DNA of 64,000 nucleotides from Caballeronia hypogeia. Its GTDB lineage: Bacteria; Pseudomonadota; Gammaproteobacteria; Burkholderiales; Burkholderiaceae. The translations under genes were made by a program, and so were the position numbers. Below the pieces are notes generated by a model that saw only the letters and a list, made by a program, of their open reading frames with translations, had not been told where the DNA came from and did no database searches. Below are positions 34,409-42,138 of the stretch, one piece after another; position 1 is the first letter of the stretch, and every line of letters starts with the position of its first letter. The stretch spans positions 186,001-250,000 of the forward strand of contig NZ_FCOA02000002.1 in NCBI RefSeq assembly GCF_001544875.2, read 5' to 3'.

Positions 34409-36148
34409 TCAGGTGCGATTGAGCGCGAACACGTAGAGCGTGCCTCCGCGCGGCACCTTGTCCGCGGCCTTGGCCATCGGGCCGCCCCAGATCGGGTTGG
34501 CGCCGCCGTAGCCCGCGAGCACCGCGACATATTCCTTGCCGTCGATCTCATAGACCGAAGGCTGCGCGATGATGCCGCTCGCGAGCTTCGGGCTCTGCCA
34601 GAGGACCTTGCCGGTTTTCTCATCGAACGCGAGCAGATGGCCGTCGAGCGAGCCGCTGAAGGCGAGGCCGCCCGCCGTGGTCGCGACGCCGCCGTTCCAC
34701 GGCAGCTTGCTCCAGTGGCTCCAGACCTTCTTGCCGGTATCGACGTCGATCGCCTGCAGCTCGCCATAACCCTTGCTGCCCGGCTCGGGCTTGATCTCGA
34801 AGCCTTCGCCGAGATAGGGCAGGCCTTCCATGTAGTTCACCGACTTGCCCGACAAGGACATGCACGCATGCAGCGCCGGCACGATCGCGAGATGCTTCTC
34901 CGGATCGTATGACACGGACCACCAGTTCTTGCCCCCCAGGAAGCTCGGACAGGTTTCGATGGTCGTGCCCGTCTTCGGGTACTTCGCCGCATCCTGAACG
35001 GGCTTGCCGTCGTCGGTATAACCTGTCACCGAGGTTGCTTTCACGAACGGACGCGCATAGATCAGCTTGCCGTTGCTGCGATCGATCGCATGGAAGAAGC
35101 CGTTGCGATCCGCGTGAATGATCGCGTCATAGTCCTTGCCCTGATACTTGATGTTCGCGAGCACGGGCGTGTTGACGCCGTCGTAGTCCCACGTGTCGTG
35201 GGTCGTGTACTGATAGTGCCACTTGAGATCGCCGGTCTTCGGATCGAGCGCGAGCAGCGAATCGGAATATAGATTGTCACCGGGACGGAGGTCGGCGAGC
35301 CACGGCCCCGGGTTGCCCACGCCCCAGTACAGCGTTTTGCTCGCGGCATCATAGGTGCCCGTGAGCCACGCGGGCGCGCCGCCGTGTTCCTGCATGCCAT
35401 CGGGCCATGTGTCGCCGCCCGGCTCCTTGGCGCCGGGCACGGTAAAGCGCTTCCACAACACCTTGCCGTCATTGGGATCGAGCGCCGCGATGAAGCCGCG
35501 AGCGCCATACTCGCCGCCCGAACTGCCGACGACGATCGCGCCATCGAGTGCGAGCGGCGCCAGCGAGAACGCGTAGCCCGTACCCGGATCGAACATCGCC
35601 TTCTTCCACACGAGGGCGCCGGTCTGCGCATCGAGCGCGGCGACTTCACCGCTCAGCATCGCGACATAGACGTTCTTGCCATACAGCGCGACGCCGCGAT
35701 TCACCACATCGCAACAAGCGGTCTTGAACGATCTCGCGTCGAGATTCGGTTCGTATTTCCAGAGCTGTTTGCCCGTTTCGGCATCGAATGCATAAACGTT
35801 GTCCTTGGGCGTCGTCACGAACAGGAAGCGTCCGTTGATGATAGGCGTCGCTTCGAAGCCTTGTTGCAGATCGGCGGGAAACTTGTAGCTCCATGCCTGC
35901 TTCAGTCCCTTCACGTTGCTCGTGTCGATCTGCTTGAGCGGCGAATGCGCATGGCCGTTGTACGTGCGGTAATAGGTGAGCCAGCCTGGATCGTTCTGTG
36001 CGCTCGCGAGCCGTTCATAGCTGACGTCGGGATACTGCGCCGGCGTGCTGTTGGCCGCGACGGCCTGATGTTGCACGAAGCCGAATGCAGCCGCGATGCC
36101 TGCTGCAAGGGCCGCGATGCGCATGGACGGGACGGTGGGGGTCTTCAT
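34409..36148 (-). CDS. PQQ-dependent alcohol dehydrogenase with lanthanide signature
   Basis: A 579-residue periplasmic quinoprotein with signal peptide to about residue 31. It has eight-bladed propeller W-motifs, the vicinal disulfide C145-C146 (TACCDVV), and metal ligands E213 (GGEYG), N279 (GNPGPW) and D321 (WDYDG). Asp323, two after the catalytic Asp, is the extra carboxylate that marks lanthanide-dependent XoxF/PedH-type enzymes; calcium-dependent MxaF-type enzymes have Ala or Ser there. It oxidises primary alcohols or aldehydes to acids, passing electrons to the cytochrome encoded next. Start ATG 36148 has AGGAGA 5 nt upstream. A sigma-54 promoter lies 88 bp upstream. Confidence 0.92.
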   Translation of the reverse strand: MKTPTVPSMRIAALAAGIAAAFGFVQHQAVAANSTPAQYPDVSYERLASAQNDPGWLTYYRTYNGHAHSPLKQIDTSNVKGLKQAWSYKFPADLQQGFEATPIINGRFLFVTTPKDNVYAFDAETGKQLWKYEPNLDARSFKTACCDVVNRGVALYGKNVYVAMLSGEVAALDAQTGALVWKKAMFDPGTGYAFSLAPLALDGAIVVGSSGGEYGARGFIAALDPNDGKVLWKRFTVPGAKEPGGDTWPDGMQEHGGAPAWLTGTYDAASKTLYWGVGNPGPWLADLRPGDNLYSDSLLALDPKTGDLKWHYQYTTHDTWDYDGVNTPVLANIKYQGKDYDAIIHADRNGFFHAIDRSNGKLIYARPFVKATSVTGYTDDGKPVQDAAKYPKTGTTIETCPSFLGGKNWWSVSYDPEKHLAIVPALHACMSLSGKSVNYMEGLPYLGEGFEIKPEPGSKGYGELQAIDVDTGKKVWSHWSKLPWNGGVATTAGGLAFSGSLDGHLLAFDEKTGKVLWQSPKLASGIIAQPSVYEIDGKEYVAVLAGYGGANPIWGGPMAKAADKVPRGGTLYVFALNRT

Positions 36149-36235
36149 CGTTGTCTCCTGGGATGATATTGCGACGTTTCTTTTGATCTCGTGTTGGCCT
36201 TGATAGGCATGCGAAACGGTTGCCGGTTCATCAAG

Positions 36236-36250
36236 GCAAGTCATGTGCCA
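36236..36250 (-). promoter_or_regulatory. Sigma-54 promoter of the PQQ dehydrogenase gene
   Basis: Minus-strand TGGCACATGACTTGC has the -24 GG and -12 GC separated exactly as required (GGCACA, four bases, TTGC). Transcription would start near 36225 and leave a leader of about 77 nt. A sigma-54 activator is encoded at 37035. Confidence 0.75.
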
Positions 36251-36398
36251 TTCGCGATGCATGTGCGCGCATGCCTTGTCGCATGCGGATGTGGCGCTTA
36301 CGGCGATGCCTGCACATGGCGCATGGCGTTGATGCATGAGTGTTGCAACGTGGAGCAATGGGACGCAGGCGTGTTGCCCGATGTGACAGTGACGTGCG

Positions 36399-36737
36399 TC
36401 AGTCGATCCAGCCGAGACGGCGCGCTTCATCGATGAAGCGATACACGTCGGCCGCGAGCCCGGACACGCCGAAGCGCGCTTCGAGTTCGCCGATGATGTC
36501 GTCGAGTTCGCGCGTGCCATCGCAGCGCGCGAGTATTTCGCCGGCGCTGCGATTCAGTTCGATGCTGCCGTGCGGATGCACGATTTCGCACGTGCGCATG
36601 TCCGCGTGCCAGTGCAGCTTGAGGGGCGTACGCAAACGCGGGCGCGGGAACGCACCCGCACGCGCGGTCGTCGGGTTCATGTGGAAGAGATGAGGAAGGT
36701 GCGCATGCCCGGGTCGATGCGAGCCCGGCCCGGGCAT
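36399..36737 (-). CDS. pqqD: PqqD-like peptide chaperone for PQQ synthesis
   Basis: A protein of up to 112 residues. The conserved PqqD part is IELNRSAGEILARCDGTRELDDIIGELEARF and the C-terminal VYRFIDEARRLGWID. PqqD holds the PqqA precursor peptide for the radical SAM enzyme PqqE. It begins 15 bp after pqqA, so they form one transcript. The start is uncertain: ATG 36737 gives an unusual 19-residue His/Pro-rich extension, while ATG 36680 gives 93 residues, the family's normal size; neither has a strong ribosome site. pqqB, pqqC and pqqE are not in the window. Confidence 0.85.
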   Translation of the reverse strand: MPGPGSHRPGHAHLPHLFHMNPTTARAGAFPRPRLRTPLKLHWHADMRTCEIVHPHGSIELNRSAGEILARCDGTRELDDIIGELEARFGVSGLAADVYRFIDEARRLGWID

Positions 36738-36752
36738 GTCTTTAGTGAAGCA

Positions 36753-36827
36753 TCAGCGTGTGGCGATATACATCGTGATCTCGAAGCCGAAACGCAGATC
36801 GGTGAAGGCGGGCTTGGTCCATTGCAT
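36753..36827 (-). CDS. pqqA: PqqA, precursor peptide of pyrroloquinoline quinone
   Basis: A 24-residue peptide starting [20 protein letters not shown]. Glu16 and Tyr20 are the two residues crosslinked to form PQQ (ExxxY), and the flanks match PqqA almost completely. Start ATG 36827 is set by AAGGAG 6 nt upstream; an ATG two codons earlier touches that site. It precedes the pqqD-like gene and follows a sigma-54 promoter at 36892-36907, so cofactor precursor and dehydrogenase appear co-regulated. Confidence 0.95.
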   Translation of the reverse strand: MQWTKPAFTDLRFGFEITMYIATR

Positions 36828-36891
36828 GGTCATCTCCTTGAGTGATGTTCGACATTGGATCGCGAACGGTTTCGCAACCAGAGGTCGAAAA

Positions 36892-36907
36892 TGCAAGGTC
36901 CATGCCT
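36892..36907 (-). promoter_or_regulatory. Sigma-54 promoter of pqqA
   Basis: Minus-strand AGGCATGGACCTTGCA has GGCATG, four bases, then TTGCA: the exact -24/-12 spacing of sigma-54 promoters. Transcription would start near 36881, about 54 nt before pqqA. Confidence 0.75.
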
Positions 36908-37001
36908 TCGATGAAAAGACCGCGCAGAACACGCTCTTGCTTTCAGTTCTATTTCGACGATACGCGTCCCGATTGGGCACGCTGTTCCTCTTCGCGACAG
37001 G

Positions 37002-37022
37002 GGTGTATCGAAGTGGAACACC
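37002..37022. promoter_or_regulatory. Possible activator site upstream of pqqA
   Basis: Inverted repeat GGTGT, 11-bp spacer, ACACC, about 95-115 bp upstream of the -24 element, a typical distance for an enhancer-type site. Not matched at the other promoters, so tentative. Confidence 0.25.
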
Positions 37023-37034
37023 GCATGCAACAGT

Positions 37035-38978
37035 TCACTGCTCCATCGCTGAACAAGTGGGCATCTTTCGATAGATCGTGTTGCGTGAAATGCCGAGCGC
37101 GCGCGCGGCAGCGGACACGTTGCCATGATGGCGCGCGAGCGCCGCCGCGATCACGGAAGTTGTGACCTCGTGGAGTCGTCCGGAAACAAATGCCGACGGA
37201 GCGCTTGCTTCAGATATGCCTTCCGCACGACTGTACGGCTCATCGAAGAAGTCCTCCGGAAGGTGATCGCGACGGATGCAGCCGTCTTCGTCGACCATGG
37301 CGGCCGCTGTGCGTAGCAGGTTGCACAACTGCCGGAAGTTGCCGGGCCACGCATAACGCTCGAACAAGGCCATGACTTCGTCGTCGATGGAAAGGCGCAT
37401 GCCGCATGCTTCGTCGGCGCTCATTGCCTGCAGCATCTTCGTGATGACGGCCGCGAGGTCGGTTCGATCGCGCAAGGGCGGCAGCTTCACGACGAGCCCG
37501 TTGAGCCGGTAATAGAGGTCTTCGCGGAAGCGGTTCTGCGCGATCATTTCGCGCAGGTTGCGGTGCGTCGCGCAGATGATCGCGACATCGACCGGTATCG
37601 ATTTGCTCGAGCCGAGCGGATCGACGACACGCTCCTGCAGCACGCGCAGAAGACGGACTTGCAATGGATAGGGCATGTCGCCGATCTCGTCGAGAAAGAG
37701 CGTGCCGCCGTTCGCCTGTAACAGCTTTCCGGCCGCGCCCTTGCGGCGTGCGCCCGTGAAGGCGCCTTCTTCATAGCCGAAGAGTTCCGACTCGATCAGG
37801 TTCTCGGGAATCGATGCGCAGTTGACGGCGATGAACGGCCCCGCGCGGCGCGGCGAGTCGCCGTGAATGGCTTGCGCGAGCAGTTCCTTGCCGGTGCCCG
37901 TTTCGCCGGTGATGAGAATCGGAATGTCTTTGCCGATGACCTTGCGCACCTTGCCGATGACGGCGGCGACCGTGGCGTCGCCCGTGTCGAGCGGTGCGAG
38001 CTTGGATTGCGTCTCGCGTGTGCTTACAGCGCGCGGTGCGGGCCTCGCGGCGAGTGTCGTCGCAGCCATTTCGGCGAGCGGCGCGCGATTCAGGCGCACC
38101 CGCGCGCACACCACCGTGCCGTTGTTCAGGTCGAGCGCAATATGCGGAGCGCGGCTCGCGTGCGAACGATCGATCAGTTGCGCGCTCGTCACACCGAACA
38201 GCGACGAAAGCGTATGCGCGCGCAGCGCCGACAGCGGCAGGCCGAACTGAAATTGCGCGCTGCGATTGGCCGACAGAAAGCGGCCATCGCACGTGAACGC
38301 CATGATGCCTTCCATGAGCGTGCCGAGAAATTCGGGGCGGCCATGAAACGAAACTTGCAGCATGCCCTGAAACGTGCTGGAAAACAGGTGGTTTTCGATC
38401 ATCTGCACGGACATGCGCGCGAGCGCCATCGTGTGGCGATGATAGCTGCGATGATCGCCGGTGACGTCGAGCACGCCGATCAGATCGCCGTACGGATCGA
38501 GGATCGGCACACTGGAGCACGTGAGAAAGCGATTGGCCGCGAGATAATGCTGGTCGCCGTGCACGACCGTGGGCGTGCGCTCCGCGATCGCCGTGCCGAT
38601 CGCGTTCGTGCCTTGCCGTTCCTCGGCCCAGTTCGCGCCTGCTCTCAGCGCGACCTTCTCGGCGCGCGCGAGGAAATCGTCGTCACCGGTGGAATGCAGG
38701 ATGAGACCCTGCGCATCGGTCAGCACGATCATGCTTTGCGTGTTGACGATTTGTTCACGCAGGGTTTCCATCACCGGCGTCGCGTGCGCGCAAAGCACGC
38801 GGTTCTGCTCGAGCTTGAGCAGCAGGTCGCCTTCGGTGAGCACGTCGTAGTCGGGTCGCGTCGAGGCGTTCAGGCCAAAGGTTTCCGAGCGCTCATGCGC
38901 CTTCTGGATCGACGGAATCAGCCAGCCGCTGTCGCGTTCACCATGACTCGCCGCGATTTCTTGAATCTCGTCTTGCAT
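37035..38978 (-). CDS. Sigma-54-dependent activator of AcoR type (GAF, AAA+, Fis HTH)
   Basis: A 647-residue enhancer-binding protein with AGGAGGAG before its start. Residues 60-190 are a GAF-like sensor typical of AcoR (GTNAIGTAIAERTPTVVHG, LTCSSVPILDPYGDLIGVLDVTG), then a PAS-like segment. The AAA+ domain (about 335-560) has Walker A GETGTGKE and the sigma-54 contact loop GAFTGA. The C-terminal Fis-type HTH ends NVSAAARALGISRNTIYRK. AcoR relatives respond to acetoin, alcohols or their oxidation products. It sits between pqqA and the double-glycine peptide, with a sigma-54 promoter sequence before each, and is the obvious activator of this block. Confidence 0.93.
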   Translation of the reverse strand: MQDEIQEIAASHGERDSGWLIPSIQKAHERSETFGLNASTRPDYDVLTEGDLLLKLEQNRVLCAHATPVMETLREQIVNTQSMIVLTDAQGLILHSTGDDDFLARAEKVALRAGANWAEERQGTNAIGTAIAERTPTVVHGDQHYLAANRFLTCSSVPILDPYGDLIGVLDVTGDHRSYHRHTMALARMSVQMIENHLFSSTFQGMLQVSFHGRPEFLGTLMEGIMAFTCDGRFLSANRSAQFQFGLPLSALRAHTLSSLFGVTSAQLIDRSHASRAPHIALDLNNGTVVCARVRLNRAPLAEMAATTLAARPAPRAVSTRETQSKLAPLDTGDATVAAVIGKVRKVIGKDIPILITGETGTGKELLAQAIHGDSPRRAGPFIAVNCASIPENLIESELFGYEEGAFTGARRKGAAGKLLQANGGTLFLDEIGDMPYPLQVRLLRVLQERVVDPLGSSKSIPVDVAIICATHRNLREMIAQNRFREDLYYRLNGLVVKLPPLRDRTDLAAVITKMLQAMSADEACGMRLSIDDEVMALFERYAWPGNFRQLCNLLRTAAAMVDEDGCIRRDHLPEDFFDEPYSRAEGISEASAPSAFVSGRLHEVTTSVIAAALARHHGNVSAAARALGISRNTIYRKMPTCSAMEQ

Positions 38979-39132
38979 CGTCTCCTCCTGTGTGCAAGTG
39001 CCGGTCGAATCGCCGGATGTTCGAGCGTCTATAAGAGCAAGGTCCGCGCCAATCAGCGAGGGCGTACTCGTATGTCGGGAAAACGAAAGAAATCGGGTGT
39101 CGTCGGCGCGCAGACAGAGGCATGCGTATTGT

Positions 39133-39149
39133 GTCGGGCCATGTCCGAC
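39133..39149. promoter_or_regulatory. Possible activator site upstream of the peptide gene
   Basis: GTCGG, 7-bp spacer, CCGAC: perfect arms 80-95 bp upstream of the sigma-54-like promoter at 39228. The 336-bp gap 38979-39314 otherwise holds only this, the promoter and the peptide's ribosome site. Confidence 0.25.
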
Positions 39150-39227
39150 TTAGGGGTTTGACACATCACGTGGGCTGATCGGCTCGACGCCCGCTGCACA
39201 AGGCCTCGACGGTCTTGGGCTGTGAAT

Positions 39228-39243
39228 TGGCATGCCGCATGCA
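39228..39243 (+). promoter_or_regulatory. Sigma-54-like promoter of the double-glycine peptide gene
   Basis: TGGCATGCCGCATGCA has GGCATG, four bases, then ATGCA; the -12 box differs from TTGCA at one base. Spacing is exact. Transcription would start near 39254 and leave a leader of about 60 nt. It also contains the recurrent GCATGCAAAA motif, so chance overlap is possible. Confidence 0.5.
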
Positions 39244-39314
39244 AAAGGGCAGGCGAGCGTGAAGACACGCTCGTTCCGGACAAACTTTTGCTACGTACCG
39301 CCAGGAGAACCGCC

Positions 39315-39509
39315 ATGACGCAACTGAAGCTCGACGATCTGAAACACGCCGAAGAACTGTCCTCTGCCGAGATGTCACGCATCGTCGGTGGCGACAAGCA
39401 GGAGCCGGCTGGCCGTCCGACTCACATCGATGCCCAAAACGGCGTGCTGACTTTCAAGGATGGCTCGAAGTGGACAATGGACCTCGATGGCAAGCTGCAT
39501 CCGCTGTGA
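39315..39509 (+). CDS. Double-glycine-leader peptide, 64 residues (putative secreted peptide precursor)
   Basis: Starts at ATG 39315 with AGGAG 7 nt upstream. Residues 1-26 have the shape of a bacteriocin-type leader: charged N-terminus, then ELSSAEMSRIVGG with Leu, Met and Ile in the spacing used by C39 peptidase/ABC exporters, cleaved after Gly26. The 38-residue remainder is hydrophilic, without Cys, and contains TFKDGSKW and DLDGKL, loosely like Asp/Gly-rich turn or metal loops. No exporter, immunity protein or modification enzyme is nearby. A sigma-54-like promoter precedes it and a terminator follows, so it is a separate unit divergent from the alcohol-dehydrogenase activator. Function unknown. 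Confidence 0.75.
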   Translation: MTQLKLDDLKHAEELSSAEMSRIVGGDKQEPAGRPTHIDAQNGVLTFKDGSKWTMDLDGKLHPL

Positions 39510-39539
39510 GGCACGCGCATTGACGCAGCCTTGCGCAAC

Positions 39540-39568
39540 GACCGGACGCCCGGCGTGTCCGGTCTTTT
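39540..39568 (+). terminator. Rho-independent terminator
   Basis: GACCGGAC and GTCCGGTC pair around a 9-nt loop, followed by TTTT. It ends the double-glycine peptide transcript 30 bp after the stop codon. Confidence 0.85.
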
Positions 39569-39628
39569 GCATTCGTCATGCTTGATGCGATTCTGCGCCC
39601 CGCGTTTTTGAACCACGCATGCAAAATC
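39566..39628. repeat. Heptamer repeat block
   Basis: After the terminator come the 7-mers GCATTCG, TCATGCT and TGATGCG, and later CACGCATGCAAAATC (39615-39629). It lies between the peptide gene and the convergent LysE gene. Confidence 0.5.
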
Positions 39629-40271
39629 AGAAGCCGGCCTTGCTGGCGGTGAGCACCAGACGCAGACCGAGCGCTGCGATGACGCCGGAAGCCACGCGAT
39701 CGATCCATTTCCTCGAGCGCAGGTACATCTCGCGCGGACGCTTGCTGGAGAAGCCCAGCGCGACGATGGTGTACCAGCCGGTTTCGATCGCGAAAACCAT
39801 CGGCGGCAGCACGAAGTAGCACCACAGCGGCGGGTGTTGCGGCAAGAGGGCAGCGAAGATGCTGCCGTACCAGATCGCGGTCTTCGGATTGCTCAGTTGC
39901 GTCGAGAGTCCGAGCCAGAACGATTTGCGCGCGCTTCCCGGATGCGCGGGCGCACCGTCTCGTGCCGGCATGTGCATCGGCTGCGCGGCGCCGCGCCAGA
40001 TTTTCGATGCGATATAGATCAGATATATCCCGCCCGCGACCTTGAGCGCGATATAAAGCCATTCGACGGCGACCAGCAGCGTGTACAACCCCGCGAGCGC
40101 TATGCCGCCGAAGAAGATGCCGCCGACGCCCATGCCCAGCGCGGTCGCGATGCCATCCATGCGCGATACGCCGATAGCGTTGCGGGCCACGATCACAAAG
40201 CTCGGACCGGGAATCATCGCGCCCAGCAGCAGGGAGAAAAGAATGGCAAATACGGCGGTCGAAGCGTTCAT
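39627..40271 (-). CDS. LysE/RhtB-family amino acid exporter
   Basis: A 214-residue inner-membrane protein with about six helices. The family start MIPGPSFVIVARNAIGVSRMDGIATALGMGVG and the central QLSNPKTAIWYGSIFAALLP are typical of LysE/RhtB translocators, which export amino acids such as threonine, homoserine or lysine. Start ATG 40271 has GGAGAC upstream. It stands alone; the substrate cannot be told from sequence. Confidence 0.92.
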   Translation of the reverse strand: MNASTAVFAILFSLLLGAMIPGPSFVIVARNAIGVSRMDGIATALGMGVGGIFFGGIALAGLYTLLVAVEWLYIALKVAGGIYLIYIASKIWRGAAQPMHMPARDGAPAHPGSARKSFWLGLSTQLSNPKTAIWYGSIFAALLPQHPPLWCYFVLPPMVFAIETGWYTIVALGFSSKRPREMYLRSRKWIDRVASGVIAALGLRLVLTASKAGF

Positions 40272-40376
40272 CGGGTTGTCTCCTTCCGGAAGCGGTCGCC
40301 TGAATTCTTAATGCAACATGTCAAACGCGCGATTGCATCAGGAATGCATGATACGCGCGACCGTCTGCGTGTCGTG

Positions 40377-41960
40377 TCAAGCGCCGTCGCTCGCCACGCT
40401 GCCTTCGTGGATCGCGCGATTGCGGCCCGCGCGTTTGGCGAGATAGAGCGCGGCGTCCGCGCTGTTGAGCAGCCTGAGCGCGTCGTCGCTCTGGCGCGGC
40501 GAGGCCGTCGCGCAGCCGATGCTGATCGTCAGTACCCCCTTGGACGCCTCGCTGTTCGCGATCGCGAGCGCTTCGACCGACTCCCGCAGACGTTCCGCGA
40601 ACGTCACCGCGCCGCTCGCGGCCGCGCCCGGCAACACGATCACGAACTCCTCGCCGCCATAGCGCGCGACGATATCGCCGGGGCGCCTCGCGGAATTCGA
40701 AATGCAATCGGCCACTGCGATCAGCGCGTCGTCGCCCATCATGTGACCATATGTGTCGTTGTAGAGCTTGAAGTAATCGACGTCGATGAACAGCGCGGAG
40801 ATCGGCTGGTCCGCGCGGCGGGCGCGTCGCCATTCTTCGTCGAGACGGCGGTCGAGCGCGCGCCGGTTACACAGGCCGGTGAGCGAATCGGTGCCCGCGA
40901 GCCGTTGCAGCTTTTCCTGCGCGATCGCACGCGAACGCAGCGAGATCGCGAGCAGCCACGAGATGACGATGAAGCAGCCTCCGAACGTCAACGTGAGGCC
41001 GCCGATCACGATGCTGCGTTGTCGCCACGACGCCAGCACGTCGTCTTCGGCAGGCGCGACGGCCGCGATCAGATGCGTGCCCGGCACGTGCTGGAAGGTA
41101 TACAGGCGCCGTACGCCATCGAGCGGTGACCGGGAGATGTACGAGCCGGAGTTCGTGTCCTTCATCGCGGAGAAACTCGGTGACTTCGCGACGTATGCCG
41201 CTGTTGCATCGGACGTCAACGCTGGCTTGCGCGCGATCATTTCGCCGTCTTGCTGGACGATGAACACCGAGCCGGACGCACCGACGTTCACGCGTTCGAG
41301 CAGGCTCCTGAAGTATTCGGTGTTCAGCGCGATGACCGCCACGCCCGCGAACGAGCCATCGGGTGCGTTGATGCGGCGGCTCATCGCGAGCGAGGTCGCG
41401 CCCTTGCGTAATCTCGATGCGTAGGGTCCGGAAATATAGAGGCCCGCATCGGGATGCGCGACGTGAACCTTGAAGTAATCCCGGTCATTGAAGAGCATGT
41501 CCGTGTGCTCGCTCGGGTCTCGTTCCACGACGATCCGCCCCTCTCGATTCATGACGAACGCGCCGCCTACATAGCGCATTGCCGTCGCGCCATCGAAGAG
41601 GACGAGCTTGCGCAGTTCGGGAGATAGCGCCATGACTTGCGGATCCTGCACGCCGCTCACGATGGTGCGCAACGACAGATCGCTCGATTCGACATTGCGC
41701 GCGATGTCCGCGCTCAGCGTGGCGACGAGATTCGCCGACGCCGCGTGCGCATTCTGCAAAGCCTGCGCGCGTCCTTGCCAGAGGGCGGCGAACGAGAGCA
41801 CGGCCATGGAAATGGCGATAGCGGTGCCGATGAGGCCCGCGAGCACCGGATGTCGTGAAAACGCCTCGGCGAAACGCATCGCGGCGGTGCTGTTGCGCCG
41901 CATCAGGCGGCGGCTGACCACGCGCCCGGTCTTGCGAACGGCATTGAATCTGGGTGGCAT
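40377..41960 (-). CDS. Membrane diguanylate cyclase with periplasmic Cache sensor
   Basis: A 527-residue protein. Membrane helices at about residues 39-61 and 315-340 flank a periplasmic double-Cache sensor domain (FVMNREGRIVVERDP, DRDYFKVHV). The cytoplasmic part is a GGDEF domain with active-site GGEEF (RYGGEEFVIV) and an intact inhibitory site RPGD five residues before it, so it should make cyclic di-GMP with product feedback. No EAL domain. Basic N-terminal residues precede the first helix. The gene is separate from its neighbours. Confidence 0.93.
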   Translation of the reverse strand: MPPRFNAVRKTGRVVSRRLMRRNSTAAMRFAEAFSRHPVLAGLIGTAIAISMAVLSFAALWQGRAQALQNAHAASANLVATLSADIARNVESSDLSLRTIVSGVQDPQVMALSPELRKLVLFDGATAMRYVGGAFVMNREGRIVVERDPSEHTDMLFNDRDYFKVHVAHPDAGLYISGPYASRLRKGATSLAMSRRINAPDGSFAGVAVIALNTEYFRSLLERVNVGASGSVFIVQQDGEMIARKPALTSDATAAYVAKSPSFSAMKDTNSGSYISRSPLDGVRRLYTFQHVPGTHLIAAVAPAEDDVLASWRQRSIVIGGLTLTFGGCFIVISWLLAISLRSRAIAQEKLQRLAGTDSLTGLCNRRALDRRLDEEWRRARRADQPISALFIDVDYFKLYNDTYGHMMGDDALIAVADCISNSARRPGDIVARYGGEEFVIVLPGAAASGAVTFAERLRESVEALAIANSEASKGVLTISIGCATASPRQSDDALRLLNSADAALYLAKRAGRNRAIHEGSVASDGA

Positions 41961-42059
41961 TCAGTTTCTCCGCGTGGCGCGAGCCACCCCGCATGGCGTG
42001 CGGCGCCGCCTCGCATGGCGTCGAAAACTCCGTGATTTACGGGTTGAAAATGGATGTAA

Positions 42060-42082
42060 CGAACGCGCGCTCCGCGCGTTCG
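42060..42082 (-). terminator. Perfect hairpin after FadR-type regulator gene
   Basis: CGAACGCGCG and CGCGCGTTCG with a 3-nt loop, downstream of the regulator gene on the minus strand. On that strand a TTTT lies some bases beyond the stem; a plausible terminator. Confidence 0.55.
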
Positions 42083-42138
42083 ATGATCGATTGTAGTCGC
42101 TAAGGCCTGAGCGCCCTCGAAGCGGACTCGCCCGTGAT

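Noticed and set aside
34409..36520. Extended N-terminus of the PQQ dehydrogenase (start at 36520)
   Set aside because: It would place 124 residues before the signal peptide and read through the sigma-54 promoter; ATG 36148 has a clear AGGAGA.
37863..39161. 432-codon plus-strand frame
   Set aside because: Antisense to the sigma-54 activator with its clear AAA+ and Fis motifs; the translation has no domain.
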